A DNA stretch of 9,331 nucleotides from Chloroflexota bacterium (lineage in GTDB: Bacteria; Chloroflexota; Anaerolineae; J102), in contig PIVW01000213.1 in NCBI GenBank assembly GCA_003353825.1, positions 1 to 9,331 of the forward strand, written 5' to 3'. This document shows, piece after piece, positions 5,405 through 9,331 of this stretch; position 1 is the stretch's first letter; the number at the start of each line of letters is the position of its first letter. The translations under genes were made by a program, and so were the position numbers. A model generated the notes under the pieces. It saw only the letters and a list, made by a program, of their open reading frames with translations. It was not told the DNA's origin and did not search any database.

Positions 5405-7399
5405 ATGCACATCCAACCCTTAGTCAAGACTCTGCAACAAACTTACTCAGGTGAGGCGGCGAAACGCTACGTGGGCGAGATCAGCCGCCATCATCGCATT
5501 CAGGCTAGCCCCGGATATCGAGCGGCAGCGAACTGGCTGGTCGAGACATTGCAAGAGGCCGGTGTCACAGTCACGGTCGAACGATACCCCGCCACTGAAA
5601 AGGCCAGTTTCTGGACACTACCTTCTTTTCAGGAATGGGATTGCCGAACGGCCACATTGGATTGGCTTCGGGCAGGGGGTGATGAGCGTCTTTGTGACTA
5701 CCGTGCTTCTGCCGTCTCGGTGGTGCAGCGTAGTGTCTCGATTCAGGGCGAGTTCGCAGTAGTAGACGCCGGCGATGGCCTTTCGGAAAACTACGCCGGC
5801 CTGGATGTGGCCGGAAAGCTGGTGCTAAGCCGGTCTCCTATACGTGAAACCTACCAATTGGCGGTGATCGAACGGGGTGCTGCCGGTGTGCTCTTCGACC
5901 ACATTACCGGCGATGCCCCCGGTCGCAGCCGCACCGATCTGCCCGATACCCGCCAATATGCCTCCTTTTGGTGGCTGCCCGAGGATGAGAAAAGTTGGGG
6001 TTTTGTACTTACCCCTCGCCAGGGTGACACGCTACGAGCGGCATTGAACAAGGGTGAAACCGTCACCCTGGGCGCTCACATCGACGCCCGGCATTATGAC
6101 GGCGAGATCGAGGTGATCCTGGCCACGATTCCAGGCCGATCTGACGAAAGTGTGCTGGGCATGGCCCATCTTTGCCATCCCCAGGGATTTGCCAACGACA
6201 ATGCCTCGGGCGCCGCCTGCCTGTTGGAGACCGCCACGACCCTGCAGCGTTTGCTTCATTCTGGCGAATTGCCCCAACTGCAACGCACACTACACTTTCT
6301 GTGGATCCCTGAGATGACGGGTACTTACGCCTGGTTGGAGGCTCACGAAGCGCGCATCCCCACCATTGTCGCCGGGTTGAATCTGGACATGGTTGGTGAA
6401 GATCAAGAGAAGACCGGGGCAGTGATGGTAATCGACCGCCCTCCTGAATCCCTGACATCCTTCGCACCCGACCTGCTGGAACGCCTGCGCGAAGAACTGT
6501 TTGACGAACAATTGAATCTCAGCGGCATCGAACGCTACCCGCTCTTTCGCTATGCCAGCACAGGCTTTAGCGGCGGCAGCGATCATATGATCACCTCTGA
6601 CCCCGCGGTAGGCATCCCCACGCCCATGCTTATCCAGTGGCCCGACCGTTTTTATCACACCACTTCCGACACCTTGGACAACGTCGATCCGAAATCATTG
6701 TGGCGGGCGGGTGTGCTTGCCGGAAGCTACCTCTACTGGCTGGCGCAAGCTGGCGAACGAGAGGCGACGTGGTTGGGTTGGGAATTGGTCTCTCGTTACG
6801 AGCGCCGTCTTGGCCAATACCTACAGGATCAGACGACGCTGCTGTTGGGCATGGAGGATCCCTCAGATAGGGCAAGGGCGTGGCGCCAGATCCAAAAACG
6901 GGCGAGCTATCGGCAAGGGCGGGCGTTGGCTGCCATCGAGACATTACAACGCTTGAGTGAAGGACAGAGCCACAGAACAAGTTTACAGCCCGAGATAGAA
7001 GAGATCACAGATCGGGCGCTGGATCGCAGCCGGCGGCAGATCCGCCCTATCACCTTACCCATGCCGCACCCTGAACCGGGCGCCTGGCATGAACATGCAG
7101 ACCATTTCATCCCTGAACGGCTGTATCGAGGTCCCATCATGGACATGGCGGCGCCGCTCCCCCTCTTTACATTCGCAGATGCAGATGCAGCCGTCTGGCG
7201 CAAACTCTATGCGGAAGATCCTGACTGGCGCACGCTGCGCGTCTTCGCCGAATACTGGGCGGATGGGCAGCGTAGCCTGGCTGAGATCGCCGATTTGGTC
7301 GAGCTAGAGACGGGTCGGGTCATCGGCCCTGCTATCGAGACTTACTTTCGGCTGCTGGAAAAGGCAGGCGTGATGCGAATAAGGCGGCGCACACAGTAA
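5405..7399 (+). CDS. M28-family (DUF4910-like) zinc aminopeptidase with PA-like insert and C-terminal winged helix
   Basis: From ATG 5405 the product has 664 residues. An upstream ATG at 5318 would add 29, but only 5405 has a Shine-Dalgarno sequence (GGAGG at 6 nt). Numbering below is from ATG 5405. Residues 1-60 match the M28 N-terminal helices (HRIQASPGYRAAANWLVETL). Residues 110-210 resemble a protease-associated insert (DVAGKLVLSRSPI; GAAGVLFDHI). The catalytic part has HLCHP (His255/His258), NDNASG (Asp265), IPEMTG (Glu303), NLDMVGED (Asp328) and FYHTT (His418), which are the expected di-zinc ligands and general base. The C-x-H-P form and the single Glu after Pro are closer to DUF4910-type peptidases than to secreted M28 enzymes. 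Residues 600-661 look like a winged helix (RSLAEIADLVELETG; LLEKAGVMRIRR). No signal peptide is seen, so it is probably cytoplasmic and cleaves short peptides. It is transcribed away from the lipoprotein gene. Confidence 0.8.
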   Translation: MHIQPLVKTLQQTYSGEAAKRYVGEISRHHRIQASPGYRAAANWLVETLQEAGVTVTVERYPATEKASFWTLPSFQEWDCRTATLDWLRAGGDERLCDYRASAVSVVQRSVSIQGEFAVVDAGDGLSENYAGLDVAGKLVLSRSPIRETYQLAVIERGAAGVLFDHITGDAPGRSRTDLPDTRQYASFWWLPEDEKSWGFVLTPRQGDTLRAALNKGETVTLGAHIDARHYDGEIEVILATIPGRSDESVLGMAHLCHPQGFANDNASGAACLLETATTLQRLLHSGELPQLQRTLHFLWIPEMTGTYAWLEAHEARIPTIVAGLNLDMVGEDQEKTGAVMVIDRPPESLTSFAPDLLERLREELFDEQLNLSGIERYPLFRYASTGFSGGSDHMITSDPAVGIPTPMLIQWPDRFYHTTSDTLDNVDPKSLWRAGVLAGSYLYWLAQAGEREATWLGWELVSRYERRLGQYLQDQTTLLLGMEDPSDRARAWRQIQKRASYRQGRALAAIETLQRLSEGQSHRTSLQPEIEEITDRALDRSRRQIRPITLPMPHPEPGAWHEHADHFIPERLYRGPIMDMAAPLPLFTFADADAAVWRKLYAEDPDWRTLRVFAEYWADGQRSLAEIADLVELETGRVIGPAIETYFRLLEKAGVMRIRRRTQ

Positions 7400-7419
7400 C
7401 AGTAATTCGCCAAAATGGA

Positions 7420-7463
7420 CCCCGCCACGAGCAGACAATGTCGGCATAATGGTTGCGGCGGGG
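7420..7463. terminator. Possible bidirectional terminator hairpin between converging genes
   Basis: ccccgcc (7420-7426) and ggcgggg (7457-7463) form a 7-bp G-C stem with a 30-nt loop. It lies in the 68-bp gap between the peptidase stop and the histidine kinase stop. The only T-rich stretch is a short ATTTT beyond the stem on the minus strand, so efficiency is doubtful. Confidence 0.35.
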
Positions 7464-7467
7464 CCGC

Positions 7468-8892
7468 TCATTTGCCGCGCAGCGGCAGCCTGACCCAAAA
7501 ACGCGCCCCGCTGCCAACCGTCGACTCGACCCCAACCTCGCCACCGTGAGCGAGGATGATCTCTTGCACAATGGCCAGACCGAGTCCCATATTATCGCGG
7601 CTACGCGCTTTATCCGCTTGATAAAATCGATCAAACACATGGGGGAGTTCAGCGTGGGGAATGCCTGGGCCCGTGTCATCGATTTGAATCTCTGCTGTGC
7701 CCGCTGCACCCGGCGGGCGTCTCAACAAGCAGGTCACACGCCCGCCTTCTGGGGTATGGTGGATGGCATTGTCTAGCAGATTCAGAAACACCTGCATCAG
7801 ACGATCCGCATCACCCAACAGCCAGATACCCTGTTCTCCGCAATAATGTAAGTCAATGTGTTTCAGTTCAGCTGCAGGTGAGAGACGCTCTACCACACGA
7901 GTGAGAAGGGCATCGATATCCACCGGCGCCTGTATCCATTCGATCTGCCCTGCATCCAAGCGGGCTAGATCCAACAATTGTTCGACCAGGCGACTCATAC
8001 GTAATGCTTCGTCGTGGATGACCTGTGCCGAGCGTTGGGTACGTTCTGGATCATCGGCCACACCTTCGAGAATTGCCTGGGAAAAACCCTGGATGGAAGT
8101 CAACGGCGTTTTGAGATCATGAGAGACATTGGCGATAAACTCGCGTTGAGCCTGGCGTGACGTTTTGACCTCATTTGTCATTCTCCCGAATTGTTCAGCT
8201 AATTGTACGACTTCCAGTGGCCCCTTGACATGAAGGTCAACATCAAGATCGCCCTGCGCTACCTGTTCGGTTGCTGCGGCGATCTGTTTCAAGGGTTTGG
8301 CCACCGAGCGGCTGATCAGCCAGGCAAGTGCCAGGCCCACCAACAAAGCAATGCCAGCAGCCCATAGCAACAGCTGTCCAATCTCTCCGAGACCGGCTAA
8401 CGATTGGCGAGGCGTAATCAAAGCCACAAGGAGCGGTGTACGGCGGTTTTTTCGAGGTTGAGGGAGGGGGGCGACCGACAGGGCATAGACAAAACGTTCA
8501 CCCGATGGCGTACCGAACATGCCCGTAACGGGTGATTGTAGCGTCGCTCGCAAACGCGCTGGGGGCAGATCTGTGAATACAGACTGACCAACGAGTGCAC
8601 CATCGCCGGTATCGCCGATAACCCTATCCCGATTCAGCAGAAGTACCCTGGTGCGGGGAACCCTGGCGTTGACCTTTAGTTCTTCGACAATCTGTTCAGG
8701 ATTCATGCCCTGCTCTGTCAACGCCCGTACCAGCCTCGTTGTCAAAGGGATCGATGCCTTGAGGCGCGCTTCACTCACCTGATCCTGACCGCCACGAAAC
8801 AGTAGGGCCAATGTCAACCCTGCCGCGAACAGAATGACGACGATGACGACGATGTAGGAAATCAGGAGACGGGCGCGTAAAGATTTGAACAT
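7468..8892 (-). CDS. Sensor histidine kinase (HAMP-HisKA-HATPase), partner of the OmpR-type regulator
   Basis: The product has 474 residues and all the parts of a working membrane kinase. A first membrane helix lies at about 9-32 and an extracytoplasmic sensor region at about 33-170, with no recognised ligand domain. A second helix lies at about 173-194 and a HAMP linker at about 195-245. The dimerisation domain has the phospho-acceptor H258 in NVSHDLKTPL. The ATPase domain has the N box (N371-LLD-N375), G1 box DDTGPG (405-410), F box (F420-DRF) and G2 box (MGLGLA, 435-440). It should autophosphorylate on His258 and pass the phosphate to the adjacent regulator. The ATG at 8890-8892 is 4 bp after the regulator stop, so the two are an operon with likely translational coupling. 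It resembles PhoR/BaeS-type kinases in layout, but the signal cannot be read from sequence. Confidence 0.93.
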   Translation of the reverse strand: MFKSLRARLLISYIVVIVVILFAAGLTLALLFRGGQDQVSEARLKASIPLTTRLVRALTEQGMNPEQIVEELKVNARVPRTRVLLLNRDRVIGDTGDGALVGQSVFTDLPPARLRATLQSPVTGMFGTPSGERFVYALSVAPLPQPRKNRRTPLLVALITPRQSLAGLGEIGQLLLWAAGIALLVGLALAWLISRSVAKPLKQIAAATEQVAQGDLDVDLHVKGPLEVVQLAEQFGRMTNEVKTSRQAQREFIANVSHDLKTPLTSIQGFSQAILEGVADDPERTQRSAQVIHDEALRMSRLVEQLLDLARLDAGQIEWIQAPVDIDALLTRVVERLSPAAELKHIDLHYCGEQGIWLLGDADRLMQVFLNLLDNAIHHTPEGGRVTCLLRRPPGAAGTAEIQIDDTGPGIPHAELPHVFDRFYQADKARSRDNMGLGLAIVQEIILAHGGEVGVESTVGSGARFWVRLPLRGK

Positions 8893-8896
8893 CAGA

Positions 8897-9331
8897 CTAA
8901 AATACGAGTTTGTAACCTATCCCCCACACCGTTTCTATAGCCACTTGGCTGATGCCGAGTTTACTGCGGAGATGGGCGACATGAACATCCACGGTGCGGG
9001 TTTCGCCATAATACTCGTAGCCCCAGGCCTGGTCGAGCAACTGGTCCCGGCTCAAGACGATGCCGGGATGTCTGAACAGCACCAACAAGAGATCGAATTC
9101 CTTTGAGCGCAAAGCTACGAGCTGGCCCTGGACGTAGACCTCTCTGGCGGGAATATCGATGCTGACGTCCTCTATTACCAGGAGATCGTCTGATTTTGTC
9201 TCTGCGGGGACTGTGTACGTCGTCCGGCGCAAGACCGCCTTGACTCTGGCAACAAGTTCCCGCGGATTGAAGGGTTTGGTCAGATAATCATCGGCCCCTA
9301 GCTCAAGACCAACGATTTTATCGACAAAAAC
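8897..9331 (-). CDS. OmpR/PhoB-family response regulator (N-terminus outside the window)
   Basis: The last 144 residues are visible and the frame stays open through the right edge. The visible receiver part reads GLELGADDYLTKPFNPRELV and includes the conserved Lys and Pro of KPF; the phosphorylated Asp is off the window. After a short linker comes a complete winged-helix DNA-binding domain: LRSKEFDLLLVLFRHPG, then LSRDQLLDQAWG, the recognition helix RTVDVHVAHLRSKLG, and the wing ending VWGIGYKLVF. It should be a DNA-binding dimer activated by phosphorylation from the downstream kinase. TTG 9230-9232 is not a true start because receiver sequence continues upstream without a break. The stop is TAG 8897-8899. 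Confidence 0.95.
   Translation of the reverse strand, partial: VFVDKIVGLELGADDYLTKPFNPRELVARVKAVLRRTTYTVPAETKSDDLLVIEDVSIDIPAREVYVQGQLVALRSKEFDLLLVLFRHPGIVLSRDQLLDQAWGYEYYGETRTVDVHVAHLRSKLGISQVAIETVWGIGYKLVF

Noticed and set aside
9230..9232. TTG as the start of the response regulator
   Set aside because: Upstream codons to the window edge encode unmistakable receiver-domain sequence (GADDYLTKPF), so the gene continues beyond the window.

Overview
The window looks like a chromosomal segment from a Chloroflexota bacterium, probably of the Anaerolineae/Caldilineae type. This is inferred from style and not proven. The signs are a lipoprotein with a long Thr/Pro/Ala-rich linker, large secreted or membrane TPR and PD40 proteins, genes without a Shine-Dalgarno sequence, and short dispersed-looking repeats made of 'aatctcc' words. 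No marker gene such as rRNA is present.

Layout. (1) Bases 1-600 hold a broken restriction-modification remnant. The first 128 codons of a minus-strand N6-adenine DNA methylase survive, starting at TTG, with a near-consensus promoter and a perfect 15-bp palindrome over its predicted transcription start. The 3' end of an unknown plus-strand reading frame overlaps its broken end. (2) Bases 593-829 have no convincing gene and include a strongly G-depleted stretch. (3) Bases 830-1303 are a minus-strand tRNA cluster, Pro(UGG)-Gly(UCC)-CAU (probably the lysidine-modified Ile2 tRNA, otherwise Met). It has a clear promoter at the Pro end, a clear intrinsic terminator after the CAU tRNA, and two hairpins in between. 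(4) Bases 1366-1446 hold a 19-bp inverted repeat and a compact terminator that contains the stop codon of the next gene. (5) Bases 1436-5241 hold two large minus-strand genes: a lipoprotein with an SH3-like domain and a DUF5107 domain, and a membrane-anchored zinc-ribbon/TPR/PD40 protein. The 140-bp gap between them can fold into a three-stem structure. (6) A divergent plus-strand M28-type metallopeptidase with a C-terminal winged-helix-like domain occupies 5405-7399. Its best start is 29 codons inside the longest reading frame. (7) From 7468 to the right edge lies a minus-strand two-component system: an OmpR/PhoB-type response regulator cut by the window edge, then a sensor histidine kinase 4 bp downstream.

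How the genes relate. The two-component pair is an obvious operon. The lipoprotein and the PD40 protein lie in tandem and both act at the cell surface or membrane, so they may be co-expressed, but the 140-bp gap and the possible structured RNA leave room for separate control. The peptidase shares a 163-bp divergent control region with the lipoprotein gene. I found no CRISPR array, intact mobile element or clear defence island. The most unusual signals are the methylase remnant with its promoter and operator intact, the possible intergenic RNA at 3362-3420, and the peptidase/winged-helix fusion.
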